DNA from: an uncultured Pseudomonadota bacterium
GTDB taxonomy: Bacteria > Pseudomonadota > Gammaproteobacteria > Burkholderiales > Rhodocyclaceae
Direction: 5' to 3'
DNA length: 24,552 bases
NCBI GenBank assembly: GCA_946479855.1
Contig: CAMLHL010000044.1
Location: 1 to 24,552, forward strand
The notes under the pieces were generated by a model. It ran no database searches, was not told the DNA's origin, and was given only the letters and a program-made list of their open reading frames with translations. Positions within the stretch are counted from its first letter, which is position 1, and each line of letters starts with the position of its first letter. Made by a program: the position numbers and the translations under genes. Positions 1 to 8,551 of this stretch are shown piece by piece.

Positions 1-1660
1 TGCGGCCGGCCGGCACGCGCAGGCGCTTGCCGCTGGCGGTGTACAGGTCGATGCCTTCGCTGTCGGGAACCCGTTCGAGTTCGGCCGCTTCCAGCCAGCG
101 CGGATCGGTGCGGAAAAGGTTGGCGAGCAGCGGTGCCAGCGGCAGGCGCTCGCCCTCGACGATGATGCCCATGTCGAGGTTGAACCAGCCGCCTTCGGCT
201 TCGAAGAGCTCGGCTTCCCAGCTGTCGACCTCGATGATGTGGTGACGGAAATCCTCAGGGAACTCGACCTGCCACCCCGCTTCCTTCAGTTGCTGTGTGC
301 CTTCCTGCATGAAGGGCACCCAGTGAGCCTCGTCAGCCAGGCCATAGACGCCTTCCGGCGGGCTGCCGAAAGTGTGCAGCGTATGACCGGGAATCTTTTC
401 CAGACCGCTGCCGACCAGCGCCTGCAGCGCCTTGGCTTCGGCTTCCGGCCGCCGTTTCAGGCGGATTGTCTCGCCTTCGGGCAGGGTGATGAATTCGCTC
501 TTTTCCTCCGGCCTGACGTCGGCGTCGGCGTAGCGGAAAACGATTTTGGCGACATCGAAGGGGCCGCCGCCGAAATTCTGGGGATAGCCACGCCAGGCGC
601 GGTGACCGTGGGTGTGCAGCGTTTCCAGCTGGAGGATGGGAATCAGCGGGGCATCGACCAGGCGCAGGCGGGCGCCGGCGTCGTCGCCGGGCAGCGGCAG
701 GTCGGGGGCCAGCTCGGACAGGGCCTCGGCGACCAGCGCCGCTTCCTTGGCCGAGAGCGGCGGCAGCGAGAACAGGCGGCTGACGACATCCGGGTTGCCG
801 CTGACTTCCAGCGGACCGGCTTCGCCCTCGCCCAGATCGATGTACCACGGCGGGTCGACCGCAACGATCATCTCGGCCGAGGGTTCGGGTTTCAGGTAGG
901 GGCGCTGGAAACCCATGCCGTCGATGTGCCAGCCAATGCTGGCCGGCCGGGTGGCGCCGGCGTTGAGCGGCAGGCCGAGGTCATCCTCGGGGTACAGGCG
1001 ATGGCTGGCCGCCATCCGCTGCAGGATCTCGGCGCCGTTCGCCGGGCCGAGGCCGAAGGCGCGCAGGCCGGTTTCATGGCCGCGGTCGGCCCAGATCAGG
1101 CGCAGGATGCCGAGATCTTCCTCGGTGACGAATTGCGGCGGCGTGACCAGGGCGCGGTCCACCTTCCACCACTCCTCGGCGCTCTCGGGATACTTGCCCT
1201 TGCGGATCTCGATGCCGAACTGGCGCTTGTCGGCCGTCCATTTCAGGATGTAGAACAGCTGCTGCCGGGCTGTCGTTGGACGGGCCTTCTTCTTGGCGAC
1301 GGCAATCGAGGTCCGGCGCAGGTCCTCGACCCAGGAGAGCACGCTGTTGCTGGCCCGCTCTTTCGGGTTGCGCTCCTCGATGGCCTTGAGCAGCATCGCC
1401 GCGACGTGCTTGCAGTGACGGCCGACATTGCAGGTGCAGCGGCTGACGACCATCATCTCGCCGCTCTGCGCCTGGCTCAGGTAGGCCTGTACCGTGTACG
1501 GCGCCTTGGCCGAGCCGGGGACGACGGCGCTGATCTGGCTGCCGTTGATTTCGAGGTCGCGGACCAGGTCGACGTAAGGCCGGGCCTTGGTAATGTCGCG
1601 CGTGGCGAACCAGTCGGCGACGTTCTCTTCGGTGAAGGTGGCGAGTGTGACGACAGCCAT
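1..1660 (-). CDS. SWIM zinc-finger protein, probable SNF2-type helicase (N-terminal part, runs off left edge)
   Basis: The frame stays open from the ATG at 1660 to the window edge, about 553 codons with no stop. A SWIM zinc-finger signature is visible near the N-terminus: C75-T-C77, then C83-K-H85 (CxC-x5-CxH), in the context SRCTCNVGRHCKHVA. SWIM domains bind zinc and are known in bacteria at the N-terminus of SNF2/Rad54-like ATPases. The following long stretch of small hydrophobic and charged blocks without an ATPase motif fits the helicase-associated region that usually precedes the motor. The Walker A/B and helicase motifs would lie outside the window, so 'SNF2 helicase' is inference; 'SWIM protein' is seen. 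The start lies 5 nt after the ubiB stop and has no clear ribosome binding site, so translational coupling to ubiB is likely. It could instead be a SWIM protein without a motor. Confidence 0.72.
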   Translation of the reverse strand, partial: MAVVTLATFTEENVADWFATRDITKARPYVDLVRDLEINGSQISAVVPGSAKAPYTVQAYLSQAQSGEMMVVSRCTCNVGRHCKHVAAMLLKAIEERNPKERASNSVLSWVEDLRRTSIAVAKKKARPTTARQQLFYILKWTADKRQFGIEIRKGKYPESAEEWWKVDRALVTPPQFVTEEDLGILRLIWADRGHETGLRAFGLGPANGAEILQRMAASHRLYPEDDLGLPLNAGATRPASIGWHIDGMGFQRPYLKPEPSAEMIVAVDPPWYIDLGEGEAGPLEVSGNPDVVSRLFSLPPLSAKEAALVAEALSELAPDLPLPGDDAGARLRLVDAPLIPILQLETLHTHGHRAWRGYPQNFGGGPFDVAKIVFRYADADVRPEEKSEFITLPEGETIRLKRRPEAEAKALQALVGSGLEKIPGHTLHTFGSPPEGVYGLADEAHWVPFMQEGTQQLKEAGWQVEFPEDFRHHIIEVDSWEAELFEAEGGWFNLDMGIIVEGERLPLAPLLANLFRTDPRWLEAAELERVPDSEGIDLYTASGKRLRVPAGR

Positions 1661-1665
1661 CGGGA

Positions 1666-3186
1666 TCAGGCGAACAAGACGCCGACGAGCGCGGCGAGCA
1701 GCAGGGCGATGATGGCCAGCCAGCGGTTCTGCTGGCGCTGGGCGGCGATCAGGCGATCGAGCTGGGGTTGCAGATCGGCCTTGGCCGGCTGGGCCAGCGC
1801 CTGATGGACGAGCCGCGGCAATTGCGGAATGGTCCGTGCCAGATACGGGGCTTCCTGCTTGAAGGCCTTGAGCAGCCCGCGCCAGCCGACCTGCTCGCTC
1901 ATCCAGCGTTCGAGGAAGGGCTTGGCGGTCTTCCACAAGTCGAGTTCGGGGTCGAGCTGGCGGCCGAGGCCTTCGATGTTGAGCAGGGTCTTCTGCAGCA
2001 TGACCAGTTGCGGCTGGATCTCGACATTGAAGCGGCGCGAGGTCTGGAACAGGCGGAGCAGCACCTTGCCGAAGGAGATGTCCTTGAGCGGCCGGTCGAA
2101 AATCGGTTCGCAGACGGCGCGGATGGCGGCCTCGAACTCGTCGACCCGGGTGTCCTTCGGCGCCCAGCCGGATTCGATGTGCGCTTCGGCGACGCGCTTG
2201 TAGTCGCGGCGGAAGAAGGCGAGGAAGTTCTGCGCCAGGTAGTTCTTGTCGGAATCGGTCAGCGTGCCGACGATGCCGAAATCGAGCGCGATATAACGGC
2301 CGTCGGGGGCGACGAAGATGTTGCCGGGGTGCATGTCGGCATGGAAAAAGCCGTCGCGGAAAACCTGGGTGAAAAAGATTTCGACGCCGGCTGCCGACAG
2401 CTTGGAGAGGTCGATGCCGTCGGTGCGCAGCTTGTCGATCTGCGAGATTGGTGTGCCCTTCATGCGCTCCATGACCATCACGGTCGAGGTGCAGAAATCC
2501 CAATGCACCTCGGGGACGATCAGCAGCGTGGAGTCGGTGAAGTTGCGCCGCAGTTGCGAGGCGTTGGCCGCTTCACGCATCAGGTCGAGTTCGTCGCGCA
2601 GGTATTTGGCGAATTCGGCGACCACTTCGCGCGGTTTCAGGCGCTTGCCGTCGATCCACAGCGTTTCGAGCAGCATGGCCAGGTTGTCCATCAGCGCCAG
2701 GTCGTGTTCGATGACCGAGAGCATGTTGGGCCGCAAAATCTTGACGGCGACTTCGTGGCTGCCATCCTCGGCGCGCAGTGTGGCGAAATGCACCTGGGCG
2801 ATCGAGGCGGAGGCGATCGGGGTCGGATCGAATTCGGCGAAAACCTCGGTGGCCGGGCGGCCGTAGGCTTTTTCGATTTCCGCCAGGGCGAGCGCCGAGT
2901 CGAACGGCGGCACGCGGTCCTGCAGCTTGGCCAGTTCGTCGGCGATGTCGGTCGGCATCAGGTCGCGGCGGGTGGACAGCACCTGGCCGAACTTGACGAA
3001 GATCGGACCGAGCGCTTCGAGCGCCAGGCGCAGGCGGACGGCGCGCGGCGTGGACAGGTCGCGCCAGAATTGCAGGGCGTTGGCGATACGCACCAGGCGG
3101 CCGCTCGGCTCGTGTTCGAGCACCATTTCATCCAGGCCGAAGCGGCTGGCGACGGAGGCGATCTTGAGCAGGCGAAGGAGACGCAT
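1666..3186 (-). CDS. ubiB: UbiB, ABC1/ADCK-family atypical kinase/ATPase for ubiquinone biosynthesis
   Basis: This 506-residue protein supports aerobic ubiquinone biosynthesis. UbiB-family proteins are membrane-bound atypical kinase-like ATPases thought to help the hydrophobic precursors reach the Ubi enzymes. Seen here: the family KxGQ motif (K65-F-G-Q68) in [16 protein letters not shown], the Ala-rich nucleotide loop ASASIAQVH (about 125–133), VAVK with K149, the catalytic-loop equivalent HADMHPGN (D284), and the DFG equivalent (D302-F-G). The C-terminus ends in a hydrophobic membrane segment after RWLAII. The length is close to the usual size of the family. The start [10 protein letters not shown] matches the usual N-terminus. 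No ubiE or ubiJ is next to it, so the usual proteobacterial ubiE–ubiJ–ubiB cluster is not seen on this side. It appears cotranscribed with the downstream SWIM protein gene. Confidence 0.95.
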   Translation of the reverse strand: MRLLRLLKIASVASRFGLDEMVLEHEPSGRLVRIANALQFWRDLSTPRAVRLRLALEALGPIFVKFGQVLSTRRDLMPTDIADELAKLQDRVPPFDSALALAEIEKAYGRPATEVFAEFDPTPIASASIAQVHFATLRAEDGSHEVAVKILRPNMLSVIEHDLALMDNLAMLLETLWIDGKRLKPREVVAEFAKYLRDELDLMREAANASQLRRNFTDSTLLIVPEVHWDFCTSTVMVMERMKGTPISQIDKLRTDGIDLSKLSAAGVEIFFTQVFRDGFFHADMHPGNIFVAPDGRYIALDFGIVGTLTDSDKNYLAQNFLAFFRRDYKRVAEAHIESGWAPKDTRVDEFEAAIRAVCEPIFDRPLKDISFGKVLLRLFQTSRRFNVEIQPQLVMLQKTLLNIEGLGRQLDPELDLWKTAKPFLERWMSEQVGWRGLLKAFKQEAPYLARTIPQLPRLVHQALAQPAKADLQPQLDRLIAAQRQQNRWLAIIALLLAALVGVLFA

Positions 3187-3418
3187 GTTGACGGTAAACG
3201 CCGGCCGGGCCGGGCTGCAAAGCTAAACGAGCATGTTAACACGCCATCGGCTGTTCTGGCCCGGTGATTTCTCGATTCGGCCGCTCGCGCCGCTTGATGT
3301 TTGTCCGAAATTCGGCCGGCAACCTCACATTGGCACGGCTTGGCGGCCGCAATCGGATAAACTGGCGCTCTATTGGGGTAGGCGCCCGCTGTTATCGCAA
3401 TAGCTATTATTTGAGCAC
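3187..3418. promoter_or_regulatory. Divergent intergenic region between ubiB and the diguanylate cyclase gene
   Basis: These 232 bp separate the divergent starts of ubiB (minus) and the GGDEF gene (plus), so promoters for both must lie here. I see no strong sigma-70 pair. On the plus side TTGGCA (3330–3335) precedes GGATAA (3355–3360) with a 19-nt spacer. On the minus side TAACAT, reading leftward from about 3239, is a weak -10 candidate. Neither start has a good Shine–Dalgarno sequence. No repeat or small gene stands out. Confidence 0.4.
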
Positions 3419-4939
3419 ATGACCGAATCGAAGAATCCGTCCGCTATTGCACGTGAGGCGCTCAAACGCCTTGCCGTCCGGCAACTGCCGCCAACGCCGG
3501 CCAACTATCAGGCCTGCTACAACGAAATCGCCGAAATCCACGATGCTCCGTTTTTTCCCGATGGGCAACTGCGGGCGCTGCATGCTGCATTGCAGGCGCG
3601 CAACGAGGATCAGGCCAGGCAACTGGAGCAGTTTTCGGCGGCGATCGCCAAGCGTAGCTGGCCCGAGGCCAGAGCGGCGATAACGGCATTCGTCGAGGCG
3701 GCCAATCCGTCGGCGGTGGAGCCTGACGCGCCGGTCTCACCGGCGCTGCTGTCCGATGAGTTTGCCGGACAGCTGGCGACGTTCGTCGAGCGCCTGAGGC
3801 CGGCCCTCGGCGACGACAATCCGCGCGTTCTCGCCATGGCCGATGAAATGGTGCGGATGCTGCAACAGTCCGGGCCTGAATTGTCGGCCGTTCAGGAGCA
3901 ACTGGCCCAGTTTAGCCAGCAGGTCCTCTACGCGGCTGAGGAACAACTCGAGATCAAGGGGTCGTTGCTCAAGCTTCTGCAGCTGATCATCGAAAACATC
4001 AGCCGGCTGAGCGTCGATGACGACTGGCTCAAGGGCCAGGTCGACGGCCTGCTGGCCAGTGTGGCGCCGCCGCTGACCCTGCGCCACCTGGACGAGATGG
4101 AGCGCCGCCTGCGCGATGTCATGGAGCGGCAGGGGCGGGCGAAATCCCGTGCCGTCGAGGCGCAGGCCGAAATGCGCCAGATGCTGGCCGAATTCATCGA
4201 GCACCTGGCGGCGATGAACCAGTCGAGCAGTCAGTTCGAGCGGCAGATCGAGGAAAGTGCTCGACAGATCGAACAACTCGACAGCGTCGATGATTTGAAA
4301 CCGCTGCTGAGTGGCGTGATTTCGGCGGCGCGTGCGATGGCGCGGGAAGCTTCGTCCTCCCGCGAGCAGCTGCAGGCGCTGCAGGACAAGGTGGTGGATA
4401 CCGAAGCCGAACTGCTGCAGTTGCATCAGGAACTGGATAGCGCCAGCGCCCTGGCCCGCCACGATCCGCTGACCGATGCCTTGAACCGCAAGGGGCTGGA
4501 GGAGGCGCTGGCGCGGGAGATTTCCAGCATGCGCCGGAAAGAGACGCCGCTGTCGATCAGCCTGCTCGATCTCGATAATTTCAAGAAACTCAATGATCGT
4601 CTTGGCCACGAGGCGGGCGACGGCGCCTTGGTGCATATTGCCGAGGTGGCACGCCGCAACCTGCGGCCCAGCGATACCCTGGCCCGCTACGGTGGCGAGG
4701 AATTCGTCGTCCTGATGCCGGATACCCGGCTTGAGCTGGGTATCGATGTGATGGCCCGGTTGCAGCGCGAGCTGACCAAGGCGATCTATCTGTCCGGCAA
4801 CGAACGGGTGCTGATCACTTTCAGCGCTGGCGTGGCGCAACTGGCACCCGATGAATCCGGCGCCGATGCCATCCGGCGGGCCGATCAGGCGATGTACCTG
4901 GCCAAGCGGGCCGGCAAAAACCGCGTTGTCGGCGCCTGA
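3419..4939 (+). CDS. Diguanylate cyclase (GGDEF domain) with long helical N-terminal region
   Basis: This 506-residue protein is predicted to make cyclic di-GMP from two GTP. The C-terminal GGDEF domain starts at the typical HDPLTDALNR motif (H348, DPLTD 349–353) and carries the signature GGEEF at 425–429. An RPSD sequence (R416–D419) sits exactly five residues before GGEEF, the position of the allosteric product-inhibition I-site. Residues 1–340 show no transmembrane segment and no PAS or GAF motif I can recognise. They begin with a conserved-looking RQLPPTPANYQACYNEIAEI block seen at the N-terminus of many betaproteobacterial GGDEF proteins, and continue as long Gln/Glu-rich amphipathic stretches that look coiled-coil. 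The protein should be cytoplasmic. The input signal is unknown. The ATG at 3419 has only a weak ribosome binding site. Confidence 0.93.
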   Translation: MTESKNPSAIAREALKRLAVRQLPPTPANYQACYNEIAEIHDAPFFPDGQLRALHAALQARNEDQARQLEQFSAAIAKRSWPEARAAITAFVEAANPSAVEPDAPVSPALLSDEFAGQLATFVERLRPALGDDNPRVLAMADEMVRMLQQSGPELSAVQEQLAQFSQQVLYAAEEQLEIKGSLLKLLQLIIENISRLSVDDDWLKGQVDGLLASVAPPLTLRHLDEMERRLRDVMERQGRAKSRAVEAQAEMRQMLAEFIEHLAAMNQSSSQFERQIEESARQIEQLDSVDDLKPLLSGVISAARAMAREASSSREQLQALQDKVVDTEAELLQLHQELDSASALARHDPLTDALNRKGLEEALAREISSMRRKETPLSISLLDLDNFKKLNDRLGHEAGDGALVHIAEVARRNLRPSDTLARYGGEEFVVLMPDTRLELGIDVMARLQRELTKAIYLSGNERVLITFSAGVAQLAPDESGADAIRRADQAMYLAKRAGKNRVVGA

Positions 4940-4953
4940 GTCCCGATTCGCCG

Positions 4954-5454
4954 ATGTCCCTGATCAATAGCTTTCCGCCGGTAGCCGACCCGGCTGCCCG
5001 GGTGTTGATCCTCGGCAGCATGCCGGGTGTTGCTTCGTTGCAGGCCGGGCGCTATTACGCCAATGAGCGCAATGCCTTCTGGCCGATCATGGGCGACCTG
5101 CTCGGCGCCGGGCCGGCGCTGCCTTACGCGCTGCGCCTGGAGAAGCTGAAGGCGGCCGGCATTGCGCTGTGGGATGTGATTGCCGCCTGCGAGCGTTACG
5201 GCAGCCTGGATTCGGATATCGTCAATTCCAGCGTCGCGGCCAATGATTTTCCGGCTTTTTTTGCGGTACACCGTAGCATTGAGCGGGTTTTCTTCAACGG
5301 CGGCGCCGCCGAGACGAGTTTTCGCCGCCACGTGCTGCCGGGGCTGTCCGGGATCGATCTGCAATTGCGGCGCCTGCCATCGACCAGCCCGGCGCATGCG
5401 GCGCGCGGCTACGCCGAGAAGCTGGCCGCCTGGTCGGCGATAGTCGCCAAATAA
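4954..5454 (+). CDS. DNA-deoxyinosine (hypoxanthine) glycosylase, uracil-DNA glycosylase superfamily
   Basis: This 166-residue protein matches the short single-domain hypoxanthine-DNA glycosylase branch of the UDG superfamily (often called family 6), which removes deaminated adenine from DNA to start base excision repair. Seen: LILGSMPGVASL (GSMPG at 21–25), followed by RYYANERNAFW with N40, and the C-terminal LPSTSPAHA motif (141–149), which corresponds to the superfamily's minor-groove/leucine-loop region. The GSMPG form separates it from Mug/TDG and classical Ung. Length is normal for the family. It starts 14 nt after the diguanylate cyclase stop, so cotranscription is likely, although the start has no clear ribosome binding site. 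Substrate preference (inosine versus uracil) cannot be settled from sequence. Confidence 0.85.
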   Translation: MSLINSFPPVADPAARVLILGSMPGVASLQAGRYYANERNAFWPIMGDLLGAGPALPYALRLEKLKAAGIALWDVIAACERYGSLDSDIVNSSVAANDFPAFFAVHRSIERVFFNGGAAETSFRRHVLPGLSGIDLQLRRLPSTSPAHAARGYAEKLAAWSAIVAK

Positions 5455-5470
5455 TCAGGCAGCGACAGCG

Positions 5471-5476
5471 TATAAT
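5471..5476 (+). promoter_or_regulatory. Perfect -10 hexamer TATAAT upstream of argS
   Basis: A consensus TATAAT lies 31 nt before the argS ATG, in the 52-bp gap after the glycosylase gene. The matching -35 position (about 5448–5453) is poor (CAAATA-like), so this is a half-convincing sigma-70 promoter. It suggests argS and the SPOR and dsbA genes after it can be transcribed independently of the upstream pair. Confidence 0.5.
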
Positions 5477-5506
5477 CGACGTTTTGCATTTAATTGCCGC
5501 GAATCA

Positions 5507-7270
5507 ATGGCCCAAGACGTCAAAACCCAGCTGACCGCCCTGTTGCAACAGGCGCTGGCCAGCGTTGCCCCGACTGCAACCGAAACCCCGATCCATCTCG
5601 AACGGCCGCGCGATCCGACGCACGGCGACTTCGCGACCAACCTGGCGATGCAACTGGCCAAGGCGCTGAAGAAGAACCCGCGCGAGATCGCCAACCAGCT
5701 GCTCGCCGAATTGCCGCCGTCGACGCTGGTGACCAAGGCGGAAGTGGCCGGTGCCGGCTTCATCAATTTCACGCTCGATGCCGGGACCAAGACCGATGTC
5801 GTCAAGGCGGTGCTGGCCGAAGGCGAGAATTTCGGCCGCTCGACGCTGGGCGGCTGGCAGAAGGTGCAGGTCGAGTTCGTGTCGGCCAATCCGACCGGCC
5901 CGCTGCACGTCGGCCATGGTCGTGGCGCCGCCTATGGCGCTTCGCTGTCGAGCCTGCTGACCTTCGCCGGCTGGGACGTCACCCGCGAGTATTACGTCAA
6001 TGACGCCGGCCGGCAGATGGACATCCTCGGCCTGTCGACCTGGTTGCGTTATCTGGATCAGCATGGCGTCAGCGTGCCCTTCCCGCCCAATGGTTACCAG
6101 GGCGGCTACGTCCGCGACATGGCGGCGCAACTGAAGCAGGCGCACGGCGACAAGTACGTGCGCGCGGCCGAGGCCGTGCTGGCCGGCACGCCGGGCCTGC
6201 CGGAAGCCGGCCGGGCCGACGACGAGGCCAAGCAGCAGCGCGAACTGCATCTCGATGCGCTGATCGCCAACGCCAAGTCCAGCCTCGGTCCGGACTGGGA
6301 TTACGTGCATCAGCACGCCTTGAACGAGCAACTGGCCGACTGCCGTGACGACCTGGAGCAGTTCGGCGTCCATTTCGACGTCTGGTTCTCGGAAAAGGCG
6401 CTCTACGATACCGGCCTGGTCGCCCGCTGCGTCGACCTGCTGGAGAAGAAGGGCCATCTCTACGTGCAGAACGGCGCCCGCTGGTTCAAGTCCACCGCCT
6501 TCGGCGACGAGAAGGACCGCGTCGTCCAGCGCGAGAACGGCCTCTACACCTATTTCGCCTCCGACATCGCCTACCACCTGAACAAGTTCGAGCGCGGTTT
6601 CGACAAGGTCATCAACATCTGGGGCGCCGACCACCACGGCTACATCCCGCGTGTCACCGGCGCGATCAAGGCGCTCGATCTCGACGCCGACAAGCTGCAG
6701 GTGGCGCTGGTCCAGTTCGCGGTGCTTTACCGCAACGGCCAGAAGGCCTCGATGTCCACCCGTTCCGGCGAGTTCGTCACGCTGCGCGAGTTGCGCGGCG
6801 AGGTCGGCAATGACGCCTGCCGCTTCTTCTACGCGCTGCGCAAGTCCGACCAGCACCTCGATTTCGACCTCGACCTGGCGAAGAGCCAGACCAACGAGAA
6901 CCCGGTCTATTACATCCAGTACGCTCATGCCCGTGTCTGTTCGGTGCTCAACCAGTGGACCGGCGATCCGGCGGCCCTGGCCAATGCCGACCTGTCGCTG
7001 CTGAGCAATCCGCGCGAATTGGCCATCGCCAACCAGCTGGCGCAGTTCCGCGAAGTGATCGAGACCGCCGCCCGCGACCTGGCGCCACACATGATCGCCT
7101 TCTACCTCAAGGACCTGGCCGGTGAATTCCACGGCTGGTACAACGCCGAACGCATGCTGGTCGACGATGCCGCCCTGCGCGATGCCCGCGTCGCGCTGGC
7201 CGCCGCCGTGCGCCAGACCATCCGTAACGGCATGGCCATCCTCGGTGTCAGCTGCCCGGAATCCATGTAA
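5507..7270 (+). CDS. argS: Arginyl-tRNA synthetase
   Basis: This 587-residue class I aminoacyl-tRNA synthetase charges tRNA-Arg with arginine in the cytoplasm. The HIGH signature appears as H134-V-G-H137 in PLHVGHGRGAAYG. The KMSKS-loop position reads MSTRSG (416–421), the form common in ArgRS, which often lacks the canonical second lysine. The N-terminal Add1 domain (about 1–110) and the C-terminal helical anticodon-binding domain ending in MAILGVSCPESM are complete. The motif GADHHGYIPR, typical of ArgRS, is present. The gene begins a run argS–SPOR–dsbA that recurs in betaproteobacteria. Its own -10 box lies just upstream. Confidence 0.98.
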   Translation: MAQDVKTQLTALLQQALASVAPTATETPIHLERPRDPTHGDFATNLAMQLAKALKKNPREIANQLLAELPPSTLVTKAEVAGAGFINFTLDAGTKTDVVKAVLAEGENFGRSTLGGWQKVQVEFVSANPTGPLHVGHGRGAAYGASLSSLLTFAGWDVTREYYVNDAGRQMDILGLSTWLRYLDQHGVSVPFPPNGYQGGYVRDMAAQLKQAHGDKYVRAAEAVLAGTPGLPEAGRADDEAKQQRELHLDALIANAKSSLGPDWDYVHQHALNEQLADCRDDLEQFGVHFDVWFSEKALYDTGLVARCVDLLEKKGHLYVQNGARWFKSTAFGDEKDRVVQRENGLYTYFASDIAYHLNKFERGFDKVINIWGADHHGYIPRVTGAIKALDLDADKLQVALVQFAVLYRNGQKASMSTRSGEFVTLRELRGEVGNDACRFFYALRKSDQHLDFDLDLAKSQTNENPVYYIQYAHARVCSVLNQWTGDPAALANADLSLLSNPRELAIANQLAQFREVIETAARDLAPHMIAFYLKDLAGEFHGWYNAERMLVDDAALRDARVALAAAVRQTIRNGMAILGVSCPESM

Positions 7271-7279
7271 GGAAATTCC

Positions 7280-7897
7280 ATGAGTCGCGATATGAAACCC
7301 CGCAAACATCAGCCGGCCAAGAAAAAGTCGGCGGGCGGCACGCTGGTCGGCATGTTCATCGGCCTGGTGATCGGCGTCGCGGCGGCAGCCGGGGTCGTTT
7401 GGTACCTCAACAAGTCGCCGCTGCCTTTTGTCGACAAGGTCCAGCCGCCGCCGTCGGCCAAGGCCGAAAGCGCCGCCGGCCGAGGCCAGCCGCTGGCCCT
7501 GCCGGGCAAGCCAGGCGACCCGGTCCCCGAGAAGCGCTTCCAGTTCTACGATATTCTGCCGGGCAAGGCCGATGCGGTCCCGGACAAGGCACCCAAGCCA
7601 GAGGCCAAGAAAGAAGAGCCGAAGAAAGACGAGAAGAAAGAGGACAAGAAGGAAGAGCCCAAGGAGTCGAAGACGCCGCTCTTCCTGCAGGCCGGTTCGT
7701 TCAGCACGGCGCAGGACGCTGACAACCAAAAGGCCAAGCTTGCGTTTATGGGACTGGAGGCGGTCGTCCAGCAGGTGATGATCCAGGACAAGACCTTCTA
7801 CCGGGTTCGTGTCGGTCCCTACACGAAGATCGATGAGTTGAACAAAGTGCGTGCCGAACTTGCCAAGTCCGGCATCGAAGCCCAGCTTGCCAAATAG
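7280..7897 (+). CDS. SPOR-domain inner-membrane protein (FtsN-like)
   Basis: This 205-residue bitopic protein has a short basic cytoplasmic N-terminus rich in Lys and Arg, one transmembrane helix at about 20–42, a Pro/Ala-rich periplasmic linker, a highly charged Lys/Glu stretch at about 105–131, and a C-terminal SPOR domain at about 133–205 (FLQAGSFSTAQDADNQ through the end). SPOR domains bind denuded septal peptidoglycan, so a role at the division site is expected. The layout is that of FtsN, but sequence alone cannot distinguish essential FtsN from another SPOR protein. Its position between argS and dsbA is a conserved betaproteobacterial arrangement. A good ribosome binding site (AAGGAA) precedes the ATG, 9 nt after the argS stop. 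Confidence 0.9.
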   Translation: MSRDMKPRKHQPAKKKSAGGTLVGMFIGLVIGVAAAAGVVWYLNKSPLPFVDKVQPPPSAKAESAAGRGQPLALPGKPGDPVPEKRFQFYDILPGKADAVPDKAPKPEAKKEEPKKDEKKEDKKEEPKESKTPLFLQAGSFSTAQDADNQKAKLAFMGLEAVVQQVMIQDKTFYRVRVGPYTKIDELNKVRAELAKSGIEAQLAK

Positions 7898-7906
7898 GAG
7901 TAGCGA

Positions 7907-8551
7907 ATGAAGGTTTCCCGTCGCAGTTTCGTCTCTGGCGTTTTTGCCCTTGTTTCGGCGTTGACCGTAGCGATGCCGTCTTACGCCCAGACCTACACCC
8001 CGATCAGCCCGCCGCAGCCGACCGAGGATGCGAGCAAGATCGAAGTGATCGAATTCTTCAGCTATGGCTGCCCGCATTGTGCCGAATTCAATCCGCTGCT
8101 GGCCGCCTGGGTGGCCAAGCAGTCGAGCGATGTGGTTATCCGCAAGGTGCCGATCACTTTCGGTCGTGCCGCCTGGGCTAACATCGCCCGGCTCTATTAC
8201 ACGCTGGAAGTGACCGGCGATCTGCATCGCCTGGATAGCGATATCTTCAAGGCGATTCACGTCGAGCGGCAGAACCTGATGGAGGAAAGAGCCTTGACCG
8301 AGTGGGTGGTCAAGAAGGGGGTCGATCCGAAGAAATTCACCGAAACCTTCAACTCCTTCGGCGTCATGAGCAAGGTCAAGCGCGGCGACCAGATGGCCCA
8401 GGCGTACAAGATCCAGGGCGTTCCGGCTCTCGCAATCGAGGGCAAGTATCTGGTCGGCGGCAAGGATTTCAATGAGACGCTGGCTTTTGCCGACAAGTTG
8501 ATCGCCCAGGTGCGCAGCGAGAGAGCAGGCAAGGTTCCCGGCAAGAAATAA
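7907..8551 (+). CDS. dsbA: Periplasmic thiol:disulfide oxidoreductase DsbA
   Basis: This 214-residue thioredoxin-fold protein introduces disulfides into exported proteins. Seen: an N-terminal signal peptide ending near PSYA|Q (about residue 27/28), the active site C55-P-H-C58 in FFSYGCPHCAEF (the CPHC dipeptide of DsbA), and the cis-proline P173 in GVPA. Length is typical. The n-region of the signal reads VSRRSFVS, which fits the twin-arginine motif (S/T)RRxF; this is unusual for a DsbA, which in E. coli is exported by Sec/SRP. A clear AGGAG ribosome binding site lies upstream. The gene is 9 nt after the SPOR gene and immediately before an SDR gene. The DsbB partner is not in the window. Confidence 0.95.
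   Translation: MKVSRRSFVSGVFALVSALTVAMPSYAQTYTPISPPQPTEDASKIEVIEFFSYGCPHCAEFNPLLAAWVAKQSSDVVIRKVPITFGRAAWANIARLYYTLEVTGDLHRLDSDIFKAIHVERQNLMEERALTEWVVKKGVDPKKFTETFNSFGVMSKVKRGDQMAQAYKIQGVPALAIEGKYLVGGKDFNETLAFADKLIAQVRSERAGKVPGKK

Noticed and set aside
239..1804. A 521-codon plus-strand frame at the left end
   Set aside because: The minus strand carries the SWIM protein with a real zinc motif in a continuous frame; the plus-strand translation resembles GC-rich antisense noise.
1768..3267. A 499-codon plus-strand frame over ubiB
   Set aside because: UbiB on the other strand has all family motifs; this frame is its antisense shadow.
3330..3345. Possible sigma-54 (-24/-12) promoter at TTGGCACGGCTTGGC
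   Set aside because: The TGGCAC half is good, but the GC element does not fall at the required spacing.
7570..7680. Lys/Glu-rich repetitive DNA as a possible microsatellite or frameshift hotspot
   Set aside because: It is in frame, encodes the charged linker normally found between the membrane helix and SPOR domain, and shows no exact tandem unit.
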